From NCBI GenBank assembly GCA_025062275.1, contig JANXAP010000018.1:1-64000 (forward strand): a stretch of 64,000 nt of DNA, in the 5' to 3' direction. The notes beneath the pieces were generated by a model, which was not told where the DNA came from, did no database searches, and saw only the letters and a list, made by a program, of their open reading frames with translations. Source of the stretch: Dehalococcoidia bacterium (lineage in GTDB: Bacteria; Chloroflexota; Dehalococcoidia; SM23-28-2; HRBIN24). The translations under genes and the position numbers were made by a program. Positions 25,879 through 34,994 of this stretch are shown here, in pieces (positions within the stretch are counted from its first letter, which is position 1; every line of letters begins with the position of its first letter).

Positions 25879-25907
25879 TTGACACGGTCATGTTGTCTGG
25901 ATACATT
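25879..25907 (+). promoter_or_regulatory. Promoter of the first CoA-transferase pair
   Basis: TTGACA (25879-25884), a 17-base spacer and TACATT (25902-25907), about 65 bases before the ATG at 25972. It marks the start of the catabolic cluster. Confidence 0.6.
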
Positions 25908-25971
25908 ATGCAGCGACCAAAGCGGCCTCGAGGTCGATAAGGCAGTCTCGGCTGCGCGGGAGAGGAAGAAT

Positions 25972-27192
25972 ATGGCCCTACTGAGCGGGATCAGGGTCAT
26001 CGATATAAGCACCGGCGCGGCAGGCCCCTTCACGGCCAGGATCCTGGGCGATTACGGCGCTGAGGTGATAAAGGTAGAGCCGCCCTTCCTGGGCGACATC
26101 TGCCGCCACTGGGGTCCGTTTCCCGGCAATGTGCCCGATATGGAGACCAGCCCTACCCACCTCTTCGTCAACGCCAACAAAAAGGGGATAACCCTGAACC
26201 TGGCCACCCGCACCGGTCGCGAGCTGCTGCTCAGGCTCGTAGCCAAGTCCCACGTTCTGGTGGAGAGCTATCCGCCCGGTAGCCTCGAGGAGATGGGTCT
26301 GGGGCCCGACGTGCTCTGGGGCCTCAACCCCAGGCTGATCATCACCTCGGTGACCCCCTTCGGGCAGAGCGGCCCGTATAGCCGCTTCCGCGCCTCCCAT
26401 CTGGTGCTGGCGGCCATGGGCGGCCACGTCTACATGCTGGGCGAGCCTACGCGTCCGCCCCTTCACATCGGCAACGAGGCCTTCTACTTCGTGGCCGGCA
26501 TGGTGGGGGCGGCCGGGACGATGATGGCCCTCTACGAGACCGACCAGCGCGGCGTCGGGAGGAGGGTGGACGTCTCCATCATGGAGACGGTCACTTCCTG
26601 CCTGGTGACGCCCACCGTCATATGGTCCTACCAGACCAAGCTCGCCTCGGTGCCGCTGCCGCCGGTGATCCCGGGGACCGTCCGCTCCGGGCGGCCCTTC
26701 GTGGGCGAGTTCCGCTGCAAGGACGGCTACATCGGCGTCTACCTGCTGACCTTCAAGCACTGGCAGTCCATGTGCCGCCTGACCGGCCACGAGGAGCTGC
26801 TGGACGACCCGCAATTGCTCGCCCTGGACGTCCGCTGGCGGCGCCGGCAGGAATTCTACGAGCTGTTCGCTCCCTGGTTCGTGGACCGCACGCGAGAGGA
26901 GGTCTTCAGGATCGGGCTGGAGGAGCGCATCCCCATGGCCATGCTCCATACCCCCGAGGACGTCCTCAACTTCGAACCGCTGCTGGCGGTGCAACTGTTC
27001 AGGCGCCTGGACCACCCCCGTGCGGGCGTCGTGGAGAAGTTTCCGGGGGCACCGTTCCAGTTCGAAGGTCATCCCTGGGATTTGCGGCTGCCAGCGCCCC
27101 TGCTGGGGCAGCACAACCAGGAGGTCTTGGGAGGGGAGCTGGGGCTGGACGGAGAGGCCCTGGCCCTGCTGCGTCGGGGAGGAGTGATATGA
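25972..27192 (+). CDS. Family III CoA-transferase, subunit lacking the catalytic Asp
   Basis: A 406-residue CaiB/BaiF-type protein. The N terminus ALLSGIRVIDISTGAAGPFTARILGDYGAEVIKVE and the VDVSIMETV helix are family-typical. The catalytic Asp of formyl-CoA transferase (a fixed 13 residues before the ALxxR helix) is replaced: the segment reads IGNEAFYFVAG with no Asp. The next gene overlaps by 4 bases and does carry the Asp, suggesting a two-subunit enzyme. The start ATG has GAGAGGAAG upstream. The substrate is unknown. Confidence 0.85.
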   Translation: MALLSGIRVIDISTGAAGPFTARILGDYGAEVIKVEPPFLGDICRHWGPFPGNVPDMETSPTHLFVNANKKGITLNLATRTGRELLLRLVAKSHVLVESYPPGSLEEMGLGPDVLWGLNPRLIITSVTPFGQSGPYSRFRASHLVLAAMGGHVYMLGEPTRPPLHIGNEAFYFVAGMVGAAGTMMALYETDQRGVGRRVDVSIMETVTSCLVTPTVIWSYQTKLASVPLPPVIPGTVRSGRPFVGEFRCKDGYIGVYLLTFKHWQSMCRLTGHEELLDDPQLLALDVRWRRRQEFYELFAPWFVDRTREEVFRIGLEERIPMAMLHTPEDVLNFEPLLAVQLFRRLDHPRAGVVEKFPGAPFQFEGHPWDLRLPAPLLGQHNQEVLGGELGLDGEALALLRRGGVI

Positions 27193-28469
27193 GAGCCGAG
27201 GCCCAGCGAGGCCACTCCAGGCCTGAAGGGCGGCTGCCCCTGGAGGGCATCCGCGTGGTGGACTTCACCCATTACTGGTCGGGGCCCCTGGCCACCACCA
27301 TCATGGGCGCATTCGGCGCCGAGGTCATCAAGGTCGAGTCGCCCACCTATCTGGACGGGTATCGTCTCGCCTCGAGGCCTCTGGGGGACATGACCGGTTG
27401 GGAGACGAGCCCCCTCTTCAATCCGGTGAACCTGAACAAGTTGGGGCTGGCAGTAGACCTGAAGCGGGACGAGGGGCGAGAGATCTTCCTCAGGCTGGTA
27501 TCGGTGTCGGACGTGGTGGTGGAGAACCACGCCAACCACGTCATGAGGTCCTTCCGTCTCACCTACGATGACTTGCGCGCCGTGAAGCCCGACATCATCA
27601 TGGTGGCCATGCCCGCCTATCCCAGCTGCAGCAAGCTGGCCGACTACGTCGGCTTCGCTTTCACCTTCGAGCACCTGAGCGGCGGCAGCGATGCCACCGG
27701 CTACAGCGACGAGGAGCCTCCCTTCTCCATGGGCGCCATGTCGGATCCGAGCCTGGGGTACACCGCCGTCTTCGCCACCATGATGGCCCTCTGGCACCGT
27801 AACCGCACCGGTCAGGGCGCCTTCATCGAGATACCCCAGACCCAGGCCTTCGCGTACCTGATGGCCAGGCGCGTCGTGGAATTCCAGCTCTGCGGCCGGA
27901 CGCACGGGCGCATGGGCACCAGGCACCCGTACATGGCGCCCCACAACGTCTACCCGTGCAGGGACCCGGATACCTGGATCGCCATAACCGTAGGCAGCGA
28001 CGAGGAGTGGGGACGGCTGGTGGAGGCTATGGGCAGGCCCGAATGGGCCCTGGAGGAGCGCTTCGCCACCGCCACCGGGCGCAAGGCCAACGAGGACGAG
28101 CTGGACTCCCTGATAGGGGAATGGACCCGCCGCTACTCCCACCTGGAGCTGATGCACTTGCTACAGCAGGCAGGGGTAACGGCCGGTGCGGCCCTGAGAC
28201 CCCAGGACCTGATGAGCGACCCCCATCTGCGGGCGCGAGACTTCTTCGTGTCCCTGCCCAGGGAAATCGTGGGCGAGCACGAATATCCCTGGATCGGGTT
28301 CCGTCTGGATGGGGTCGCTGCCCATCACCGCAAGGCCGCTCCCCTCTTCGGACAGGACAACGAGTATGTGCTGAAGGAGCTGCTGGGCCTCTCCCAGTCG
28401 GAGATCCAGAGGCTGGCACAAGAGGGCATCATCGGCTGGGCGCCCGACCTGAACAGGCTGGAGCAATAG
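27189..28469 (+). CDS. Family III CoA-transferase, subunit with catalytic Asp
   Basis: A 426-residue CaiB/BaiF-type protein. The candidate catalytic Asp is in GAMSDPSLGYTAV, 13 residues before MALWHRNRTGQG, as in formyl-CoA transferase. The N terminus GIRVVDFTHYWSGPLATTIMGAFGAEVIKVE is typical. ATGA overlap with the preceding Asp-less paralogue points to coupled translation and a heteromeric enzyme, similar in outline to benzylsuccinate CoA-transferase. A CoA-acceptor acid from the neighbouring carboxylase is plausible but unproven. Confidence 0.87.
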   Translation: MRAEAQRGHSRPEGRLPLEGIRVVDFTHYWSGPLATTIMGAFGAEVIKVESPTYLDGYRLASRPLGDMTGWETSPLFNPVNLNKLGLAVDLKRDEGREIFLRLVSVSDVVVENHANHVMRSFRLTYDDLRAVKPDIIMVAMPAYPSCSKLADYVGFAFTFEHLSGGSDATGYSDEEPPFSMGAMSDPSLGYTAVFATMMALWHRNRTGQGAFIEIPQTQAFAYLMARRVVEFQLCGRTHGRMGTRHPYMAPHNVYPCRDPDTWIAITVGSDEEWGRLVEAMGRPEWALEERFATATGRKANEDELDSLIGEWTRRYSHLELMHLLQQAGVTAGAALRPQDLMSDPHLRARDFFVSLPREIVGEHEYPWIGFRLDGVAAHHRKAAPLFGQDNEYVLKELLGLSQSEIQRLAQEGIIGWAPDLNRLEQ

Positions 28470-28582
28470 GCATCGCTCGAGGCCCTGCGCTCCCATGAGT
28501 CGGGCGGGACGCTGGCACAGGGCCCGTCCGGCACCACGGCGACGCTGGACCCGCTGGCCGGGCGCTAGAGGGGGGTGAAGAG

Positions 28583-29899
28583 GTGAACTGGCGCAGCATG
28601 GTGGCCGACAAGCTCACCACGCCCGAGGAGGCGGTGAAGGCCGTTCGCTCGGGCGACAGCGTGGCCGTGCAGGGCTTCACGCCCATGCCCTTCGCCCTGT
28701 GCCAGGCGCTGTACGAGCGGCGACACGAGCTGCGGGACGTGACCATCATTTACACGGGCTTCTTCCCCTGGGTGAGGGAGGAGGCCGACCGCAACAGCTT
28801 CCATGTCATAAGCAACTACGCCACAGCAGTGGACAGGGACCCCATCAATGCCGGCCTGGTGGACTACATCCCTGTGGCTGCCTGGACCATGGACGACCTG
28901 CCGCCGGGGTATATCCAGGAGCCCGATTTCTTCCTGGTGCCCGTGTCCCCGCCCGACCGCAACGGCTACTGCAGCTTCGGGTCGGGTGTCTGGTATGCCC
29001 CCAGCTGGTGCCGACGGGCCAAGCGAGTGATAGCCGAGGTGCACGAAGACTTCATACGGACGGGCGGCAAGAACTACGTGCACATATCGGAAATCGACGT
29101 CTTTGTAGAGGGTCAGAAGCCGCCTCCTCTGCCTATCCCAGCTCGCTCGGAGGAAGAGGTGGCCGTGACGGAGGTCATCTGCACCCTGGTGGCCCAGGAG
29201 CTGGTCAGGGACCGGGACACCGTGCAGGTAGGCATCGGCACGGTATCTTCGGCACTAGCCCTCTACCTGGGCGACAAGCACGACCTGGGCTTCCACACCG
29301 AGGTAATCACGGGGGGCGTCCCCCAGCTGGTGGCCAGCGGTGTGGCCACTGGCAGATACAAGGGCCTGCACGAGGGAAAGGTGGTGGCCAGCGGCTGCGT
29401 GGTCCTGAGCCCGGAGGAGCTGGCCATGATGGACGGCAACCCCGTCTTCGAGCTGTACGAGTTCGGCTACGTGACCGATATGCGGGTCCTGGTCCAGCAG
29501 CGCAACTATGTATGCGTCAACAACGCCCTGTTCGTGGACCTGACCGGACAGGTGGTGTCCGAGACCATCGGCACCCGCATCTGGGCGGGAGTGGGAGGGC
29601 AGACAGCGTTCATGGTGGCGGCGCAGTACACGCCCGGGGGTCGCTCAGTGATGGTGGTCCCCTCCAGCCATCTGGTGCAGGGGGGGCGCCGCACCAGGAT
29701 CGTGCCGGTGCTGCCGGAGGGATCGGCAGTCACCGTGCCCAGGACGTTCGTGGACTACGTGGTCACCGAATACGGCATCGCCACCCTGCGCGGCAAGAGC
29801 ATTCGGGAGCGCATCGGCGAGCTCATCGCCGTGGCCCACCCCGACTTTCGCGGCGAGCTGAGGAGAGAGGCACGACGCCTCTACGGAGTGGCCGTGTAG
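28583..29899 (+). CDS. Acetyl-CoA hydrolase/class I CoA-transferase family protein
   Basis: A 438-residue class I CoA-transferase of the acetyl-CoA hydrolase/4-hydroxybutyrate CoA-transferase type. Two alpha/beta halves are visible; the second has VQVGIGTVSSALALYL, HTEVITGGVPQLV, the GVGGQTAFM glycine loop and the C-terminal TEYGIATLRGKSIRERIGELIAVAHPDFR. It moves CoA between acyl-CoA and a free acid. GTG at 28583 follows GGGGTGAAGAG; ATG at 28598 is an alternative. It could activate the acid made by the carboxylase. Confidence 0.88.
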   Translation: MNWRSMVADKLTTPEEAVKAVRSGDSVAVQGFTPMPFALCQALYERRHELRDVTIIYTGFFPWVREEADRNSFHVISNYATAVDRDPINAGLVDYIPVAAWTMDDLPPGYIQEPDFFLVPVSPPDRNGYCSFGSGVWYAPSWCRRAKRVIAEVHEDFIRTGGKNYVHISEIDVFVEGQKPPPLPIPARSEEEVAVTEVICTLVAQELVRDRDTVQVGIGTVSSALALYLGDKHDLGFHTEVITGGVPQLVASGVATGRYKGLHEGKVVASGCVVLSPEELAMMDGNPVFELYEFGYVTDMRVLVQQRNYVCVNNALFVDLTGQVVSETIGTRIWAGVGGQTAFMVAAQYTPGGRSVMVVPSSHLVQGGRRTRIVPVLPEGSAVTVPRTFVDYVVTEYGIATLRGKSIRERIGELIAVAHPDFRGELRREARRLYGVAV

Positions 29900-29945
29900 G
29901 CCGGGCCCGTCGCGCTGTGGACGCCGCCCCCGCCCGCCGGCGGGA

Positions 29946-29987
29946 CTGACGCTGGTCGGGCACAGGCCTATAATGGCCCTGCAGGGC
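29946..29987 (+). promoter_or_regulatory. Promoter and palindrome before a membrane-protein gene
   Basis: CTGACG (29946-29951), a 17-base spacer and TATAAT (29969-29974). The perfect 12-bp palindrome GCCCTGCAGGGC (29976-29987) follows directly at the expected start point and may be an operator or leader hairpin. Confidence 0.5.
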
Positions 29988-29998
29988 GGTGGCGGCTG

Positions 29999-30712
29999 AT
30001 GGCGATGGCGGCCAAGACCATTCCCCTGGACCGGCGCCTTTGCATCCTGCGCCCCGGAGTGGTGGACATCCGCCCCTCGCGCGGGGCGGTGGTAGGCCCC
30101 CTGTCGGTGCTGGCTCTGGCCGTGGGCCTGCTGGTGCTGCTGGCCTTCACCATGGACCGCCTGCCGGCCGCGGTCGCGGCTATCGTCCTCCTGCTGGCGC
30201 TGGTGTTGACGCCCATCGGCGGGATGGGCGCCGTCTACTCCCTGTTCGGCTCTCACGTCGTGTTCGATGCCCGGAAGCAGTCGGCCCGCTTCCAGCAGGG
30301 AATGCTGGGGCTGGGGCTGGGCACCGTGGAGCTGGTGCCTTTCTGGAAGATCGACCACATCGAGCTGGCCGACTGGGAGGCGGGCGAGACGGAGGGACGC
30401 GGCCCTGCCTTCCCTTTCGACCTACGGGGCTGGGAGATAGTCCTGGTCAAGACCAGCGGCAAGCGCCTCTCCGTGGGACAGGTCATCGTCCCCGAGGAGC
30501 AGGAGCTGGTGGACGAGGGCTTCGGTCGGGCCTACGAGGTGGCCCAGGCCATCGCCGAGCTGACAGGGCGGCCCCTGCGCATCACCGCCGCCCTGGAAGA
30601 GGCGCCCGAGGACGCGTCCCCTGCCCCGGCCGTTGACAAAGCAAACGCTAAGTTCTTAGAGTGCGCTCGGGAAGAGGAACAGGGCCAGACAGCCACCAAG
30701 GAGGCGTCATGA
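29999..30712 (+). CDS. Two-helix membrane protein of unknown function
   Basis: A 237-residue protein. Residues about 32-52 and 55-83 form two adjacent membrane helices. The cytoplasmic part (about 85-205) begins FGSHVVFDARKQSARFQQG and looks like a PH-like or bacterial DUF3592-style beta domain, but I do not recognise it firmly. The last 30 residues are polar and of low complexity. Its stop codon overlaps the acyl-CoA dehydrogenase start, so the two are coupled. The ribosome site is poor. Confidence 0.72.
   Translation: MAMAAKTIPLDRRLCILRPGVVDIRPSRGAVVGPLSVLALAVGLLVLLAFTMDRLPAAVAAIVLLLALVLTPIGGMGAVYSLFGSHVVFDARKQSARFQQGMLGLGLGTVELVPFWKIDHIELADWEAGETEGRGPAFPFDLRGWEIVLVKTSGKRLSVGQVIVPEEQELVDEGFGRAYEVAQAIAELTGRPLRITAALEEAPEDASPAPAVDKANAKFLECAREEEQGQTATKEAS
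30633..30661 (+). promoter_or_regulatory. Possible internal promoter before the acyl-CoA dehydrogenase gene
   Basis: TTGACA (30633-30638), a 17-base spacer and a weak TTAGAG (30656-30661) inside the 3' end of the preceding gene. This is a locally AT-rich patch in an otherwise GC-rich frame. Confidence 0.35.
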
Positions 30713-32451
30713 GCTACGGTCCCGTCCACTACGAGGAGTTCGACTCGGCCATCGGCCTCAACTGGTACCTGGTGGACCCCAACCTTCGCTTCCTCATGGA
30801 CCGCTACCTGCCGCCGGAGCGGCGGCAGTGGGCCGAGGGCCACCTGGTGCGCTGGGGCGAGCTGGTGGGCGGCACCATCGCCCGGCGATCGGAGGTGGTG
30901 GACAAGAGTCCGCCTCGCCTCGAGCGCTACGACCCCTGGGGCCGCGAGGTGTGCCAGGTGGTCCATCACCCCGATGGCCTGGCCAACAAGCGGGACGTCT
31001 GGGAGCAGGGGCCTCATGCCCTGCAGGCCCGGGGGGAGGAGGTGCCGTCGGTCCTGGGGGCCGCCTTCACCTACATGCTCAGCCAGGCCGACACGGGCCT
31101 CGTCTGCGCCACTGGCATGACAGGGGGCGTGGCCGACCTGGTCTCCCGCTACGCCCCTCCCGAGGTGAAGGCCCGCTTCATGCCCCGGCTGCTGGCCACC
31201 TCCTTCGCCGAGGGCTGGGACGGGGCCATGTTCATGACCGAGCTGGAGGGCGGGTCCGACCTTTCCCACATCGCCACCGTTGCTCGCCGTGTGGATGGGG
31301 ACCGCTGGCTGCTGAACGGCTCCAAGTGGTTCTGCTCCAACGTCGATGCCCGTGCCATCGTCACCCTGGCCCGACCCGAGGGGGCGCCCGAAGGGCTGAA
31401 GGGCATCGCCCTGTTCCTGGTGCCAGCCCTGCGAGCCGACGGCTCCCGCAACGGCATCGTCATCAAGCGCATCAAGGACAAGCTGGGGACGCGCTCGGTG
31501 CCCACGGCCGAAGTGGACTTCGTGGACGCTGAGGCCTACATCCTCTCCAGCCCCGGCGGCGAGTCGTCGGAGGCACGGGGGCTCAACCGCATGATGAGCA
31601 TGGTCAACGGCTCGCGCCTGGGGGTGGCCAACATGGCCCTGGGCATCATGCGCCGCAGCTTCCTCGAGGCGGCCATCTATGCCGCCCATCGCCGCGCCTT
31701 CGGGCGTCTCCTGCAGGACCTGCCGCTGGTGCGGGAGACGCTGGTAGAGATGGCGCTGGAGGTGGAGGCCGCCGCTGCCCTGGTGTTCGAGACCTATGCC
31801 CACTCGGGCCGCCGAGGCGATGAGGAGTCGAGGCGCCTCTACCGCATCCTCGTGCCCCTGTCCAAGTTCCGGGCGGCCCGCCGCGGGCTGGAGCTGGCCA
31901 GCCAGGGGCTGGAGATCATGGGCGGCAACGGCTACATCGAGAATTTCCCCATGGCCCGCCAGCTCCGCGATGCCCAGTGCCACACCATCTGGGAGGGCAC
32001 CGAGAACATCATCGCTCTGGACGTGTGGCGCGCCATCGCTCGCGAGGGCGCCCATGAGGCCCTCTTCTCCCGCCTAGAGGCTGCCCTGGAGCGGGCTGAG
32101 CACCCCCTCCTGCAGCGGTCGCGGCAGGTGACGGCTGGCGCCCTGGCCCAGGCGCGCGAGGCGATAGCCTTCCTCTCAGGGGCCGACGACGAGCTGCGAC
32201 AGCTCCACGCCCGACGCCTCTCGTCCCTGCTGGCCGACGTGGCCCAGGCGTCCCTGCTGCTGGAGGAGGCGGCCTCGGAGCTGGAGGCCCACGGGTCAGC
32301 CCGCAAGGCGGCCGTGGCCGGGCTCTTCGTCCGTCGCCGGCTCCAGTCGGGCCCCCTGGCGGGCATCGACGACGACCGCACGGTGCTCAGGCTCTTCCCG
32401 GCCGTGGTCCGCTACGAGCCGCTGGAGCCTTCAGCGCTGGCGTCTGCCTGA
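30709..32451 (+). CDS. Acyl-CoA dehydrogenase, AidB-like subfamily
   Basis: A 580-residue FAD enzyme, longer than standard acyl-CoA dehydrogenases (about 380) because of extra N- and C-terminal regions, as in AidB. Motifs are TGMTGGVADL, MTELEGGSDLS, NGSKWFCSN, NRMMSMVNGSRLG, MGGNGYIENFP and the catalytic-region WEGTENI. It probably oxidises a branched or unusual acyl-CoA. The ATG at 30709 has AAGGAGG and overlaps the preceding stop. Its 3' end overlaps the convergent modC gene by 40 bases. Confidence 0.9.
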   Translation: MSYGPVHYEEFDSAIGLNWYLVDPNLRFLMDRYLPPERRQWAEGHLVRWGELVGGTIARRSEVVDKSPPRLERYDPWGREVCQVVHHPDGLANKRDVWEQGPHALQARGEEVPSVLGAAFTYMLSQADTGLVCATGMTGGVADLVSRYAPPEVKARFMPRLLATSFAEGWDGAMFMTELEGGSDLSHIATVARRVDGDRWLLNGSKWFCSNVDARAIVTLARPEGAPEGLKGIALFLVPALRADGSRNGIVIKRIKDKLGTRSVPTAEVDFVDAEAYILSSPGGESSEARGLNRMMSMVNGSRLGVANMALGIMRRSFLEAAIYAAHRRAFGRLLQDLPLVRETLVEMALEVEAAAALVFETYAHSGRRGDEESRRLYRILVPLSKFRAARRGLELASQGLEIMGGNGYIENFPMARQLRDAQCHTIWEGTENIIALDVWRAIAREGAHEALFSRLEAALERAEHPLLQRSRQVTAGALAQAREAIAFLSGADDELRQLHARRLSSLLADVAQASLLLEEAASELEAHGSARKAAVAGLFVRRRLQSGPLAGIDDDRTVLRLFPAVVRYEPLEPSALASA

Positions 32452-33548
32452 CCCAGGGCCTCCAGCACCACGATGCCCGAGGGGCGGATGGCCACCTCCA
32501 GCTCCCGTTCGGGCACCAGGGGGAGGTCGGCATAGGTGCTGGGGGGAGAGCGGACCTCCAGCTCAGCCCAGGGCGGCCCCTCGGTGCGCACCCGTACCAG
32601 GCGGAAGTCCCGCCCCAGCCTCTGCTCCAGCACTCGCACCCGCAGGCGATTGTGGCGCACTGCCGCCGAGAGGGGACGGTCTGGGTAGATGAAGCGGACC
32701 TCTTCGGGGCGGATGTAGGCCAGCACCTCCTGACCCGGCGGTAGCTCCCTCGGGGCGGCCACCAGCTCCACCCCGTCCCAATCCAGGTGCAGGCCGTCCG
32801 AGTTGGCCGACCGCACTCGCGCCCTCACCAGGTTGGGCAGGCCGAAGGCGCGGGCCACCTGCCAGTTGGCCGGCTGGGCCACCACCTCCGACAGCGGCCC
32901 CACTTGCTGCAGCCTCCCCTGGGCTATGACGGCTATGCGGTGTCCCACTGCAAAGGCGTCCTCGAGGCTGTGAGTGACGTAGACCACCGGCAGCCCCAGC
33001 TCCCCTTGCAGCTGTCTCAGCTCCTCTTGCAGCCGGCGCTTGGCGTCCGGGTCCAGGGCCGAGAAAGGCTCGTCCAGGAGCAAGACCGAAGGCGCGGTGG
33101 CGAGGGTCCGGGCGATGGCCACCCGCTGTCGCTGGCCGCCCGAGAGCTGGGACGGATAGAGGTGAGCCACGTGCTCCAGGCGCATCCGTCGCAGCCAGCG
33201 CAGGGCCTCCTCGCGTCGTCCGGGGCCGCGCAGGCCGAAGGCCACGTTCTCGAGGGCCGTGAGGTGGGGGAACAGGGCGTAGTCCTGGAAGACGTAGCCG
33301 ATGCGTCGCTTGTGGGCAGGCACATTGAGCGCCCGGCGGCCGCCGTCGCAGCGGAAGAGGGGTCGGCCGTCCAGCCAGATCTCGCCGCGGTCGGGGCGCA
33401 CCAGCCCAGCGATGGCCCGCAGGGTCTGGGTCTTGCCGGCCCCTGAGGGGCCGTAGAGGACCAGCACCTCCGTCCCCACCGTGAGCCGCACCTGCAGGTG
33501 GAAGCCCGGATAGCGCTTCTCGATGTCCACCAGGAGGCGAGGGTCCAT
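32412..33548 (-). CDS. modC: Molybdate ABC transporter ATP-binding protein
   Basis: A 378-residue ATPase: Walker A GPSGAGKT, Q-loop FQDYALFPHLT, signature LSGGQRQRVAIAR, Walker B VLLLDEPFSALD, and switch His in YVTHSLED. A C-terminal extension (about 235-378) has the TOBE/MOP-type fold that senses oxyanion (IRPEEVRF). It is the last gene of padR-modA-modB-modC. Molybdate or tungstate is the likely substrate, from the adjacent ModA and ModB. Confidence 0.88.
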   Translation of the reverse strand: MDPRLLVDIEKRYPGFHLQVRLTVGTEVLVLYGPSGAGKTQTLRAIAGLVRPDRGEIWLDGRPLFRCDGGRRALNVPAHKRRIGYVFQDYALFPHLTALENVAFGLRGPGRREEALRWLRRMRLEHVAHLYPSQLSGGQRQRVAIARTLATAPSVLLLDEPFSALDPDAKRRLQEELRQLQGELGLPVVYVTHSLEDAFAVGHRIAVIAQGRLQQVGPLSEVVAQPANWQVARAFGLPNLVRARVRSANSDGLHLDWDGVELVAAPRELPPGQEVLAYIRPEEVRFIYPDRPLSAAVRHNRLRVRVLEQRLGRDFRLVRVRTEGPPWAELEVRSPPSTYADLPLVPERELEVAIRPSGIVVLEALGQADASAEGSSGS

Positions 33549-33550
33549 GC

Positions 33551-34195
33551 TCAGCGACGGGCGGGCTGCTCCAGGCGGCGGGTCAGTGCCAGGGCCAGGA
33601 AGGCGATGCCGCTGAGGAGGGCCGAAGTCTGGGCTGCCAGGGCCAGGTCGCCGCTCAGGGCGGCATCGTAGACCACCATCGGCAGGGTACGAGTGCGGTC
33701 GGGGATGTTGCCTGCCACCATGAGGCTGGCGCCGAACTCGCCGAGGGCGCGGGCAGCGCCCAGAAAGAGGCCGGCCAGGATGCCGCGATGGGCCAGGGGG
33801 AGGGTGACCCGTAGAAGGACCTCCGGCTCGGAGCGGCCCAGGGTGCGGGCGGCATCTTCCAGCTCCGGGTCCACAGCGGCGATGGCCGCCCGCGCCGACT
33901 GCAGCATCAGGGGCAGCCCCACAGTCGAGGCGGCCACAGCCGCCCCCTGCCAGGTGAAGAGCAGGTCCACCCCCAGCCAGTCGTGCAGGGGGCTGCCGCG
34001 GCCCAGGATGTAGAGCAAAAAGAAGCCCACCACCGTGGGCGGCAGCACCAGGGGTAGCGTCAGCACCAGTTCCAGGGCCGCCCGACCGGGGAAACGGGCG
34101 CGAGCCAGCAGCAGGGCCAGAAGGGTGCCTACCACCCCGATGACCAGGGTGGCCACCCCGACCACCTTCAGGGAGACCAGCAGCGCCGAGAGCAT
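33551..34195 (-). CDS. modB: Molybdate ABC transporter permease
   Basis: A 214-residue polytopic protein with about five to six membrane helices. It contains LPLVLPPTVVGFFLLYILGR, typical of ModB, and the EAA coupling loop AARALGEFGASLMVAGN. The start ATG at 34195 lies 2 bases after the modA stop; the stop is 3 bases from modC. It forms the channel with the ATPase ModC. Confidence 0.92.
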   Translation of the reverse strand: MLSALLVSLKVVGVATLVIGVVGTLLALLLARARFPGRAALELVLTLPLVLPPTVVGFFLLYILGRGSPLHDWLGVDLLFTWQGAAVAASTVGLPLMLQSARAAIAAVDPELEDAARTLGRSEPEVLLRVTLPLAHRGILAGLFLGAARALGEFGASLMVAGNIPDRTRTLPMVVYDAALSGDLALAAQTSALLSGIAFLALALTRRLEQPARR

Positions 34196-34196
34196 G

Positions 34197-34994
34197 CTAC
34201 CTGCTCACCAGGGCCGGCAGGTCGTAGCCATATCGCTGCCACACGGCGGCCGCCTCGGGGCCGACCAGGAAATCGGCCAGGCGGCGGGCGGCTGCCTCCC
34301 GCGGCGTCCCCTTCACCACTGCCAGCGTCTGGTCGATGGGATCGTACAGCTCGGGCGGGACCTCCAGGCGGTTGCCAGCCTCGTTGATCACCAGCGACAG
34401 GGCTGTGAAGGCCGCGTCGGCGTTGCCGGAACGAGCGTACTGGAAGGCCTGCTGGATGGTCTCCGCAATGACCAATTTCCCCTGAAGGGCGTCCCACAGT
34501 CCCAGGCGCCGAAGGGCCTGCCTAGCGGCGGCGCCATAGGGTGCCTGGTCCGGGTTGGCGATGGCGATGCGTCCGACCCGCGAGGACGCCAGCTCCTCCA
34601 GGGACGACAGCGTCAGGCCGGAATCGGCCCGCGTCCACAGCACCAGCTTGCCGCGCGCATAGGCCCGAACGGTGTCGGGCAGCACCAGACCTTTGGCCGC
34701 CAGCGTCTCCACGTGCTGCCGGTCGGCTGCCAGGAAGAGGTCTACGGGCGCTCCTCTCTCTATCTGGGCAGCCAGTTGGGCCGTGTTGCCGAAGTTGACC
34801 TGAACGGCGATGCCCGTGCGGTCCCGGAACGCGTCCAGCAACGGGGGAAGCACGTCGGCCAGGTTGGCTGCCGCCGAGACCAGCAGCGTCGTCTGCTGTC
34901 CCTGGCCGGGGGCGTTGCTCTCCTCCTGGCCGTCACCCCCGCACGCGAGCAGGAGCGCGGGGAGCAGGAGCAGCAGGGCTAGAAAGCGGCGCAT
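34197..34994 (-). CDS. modA: Molybdate-binding lipoprotein
   Basis: A 265-residue periplasm-side receptor. The lipobox LLLLAC with C18 anchors it to lipid. The mature domain has LLVSAAANLADVLPPLLDAF, GNTAQLAAQIERGAPVDLFLAAD and the second-lobe RIAIANPDQAPYGAAARQAL, all ModA hallmarks. ATG at 34994 is chosen because GGGAGGTGACC precedes it. The start lies 62 bases inside the upstream padR gene. Confidence 0.92.
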   Translation of the reverse strand: MRRFLALLLLLPALLLACGGDGQEESNAPGQGQQTTLLVSAAANLADVLPPLLDAFRDRTGIAVQVNFGNTAQLAAQIERGAPVDLFLAADRQHVETLAAKGLVLPDTVRAYARGKLVLWTRADSGLTLSSLEELASSRVGRIAIANPDQAPYGAAARQALRRLGLWDALQGKLVIAETIQQAFQYARSGNADAAFTALSLVINEAGNRLEVPPELYDPIDQTLAVVKGTPREAAARRLADFLVGPEAAAVWQRYGYDLPALVSR

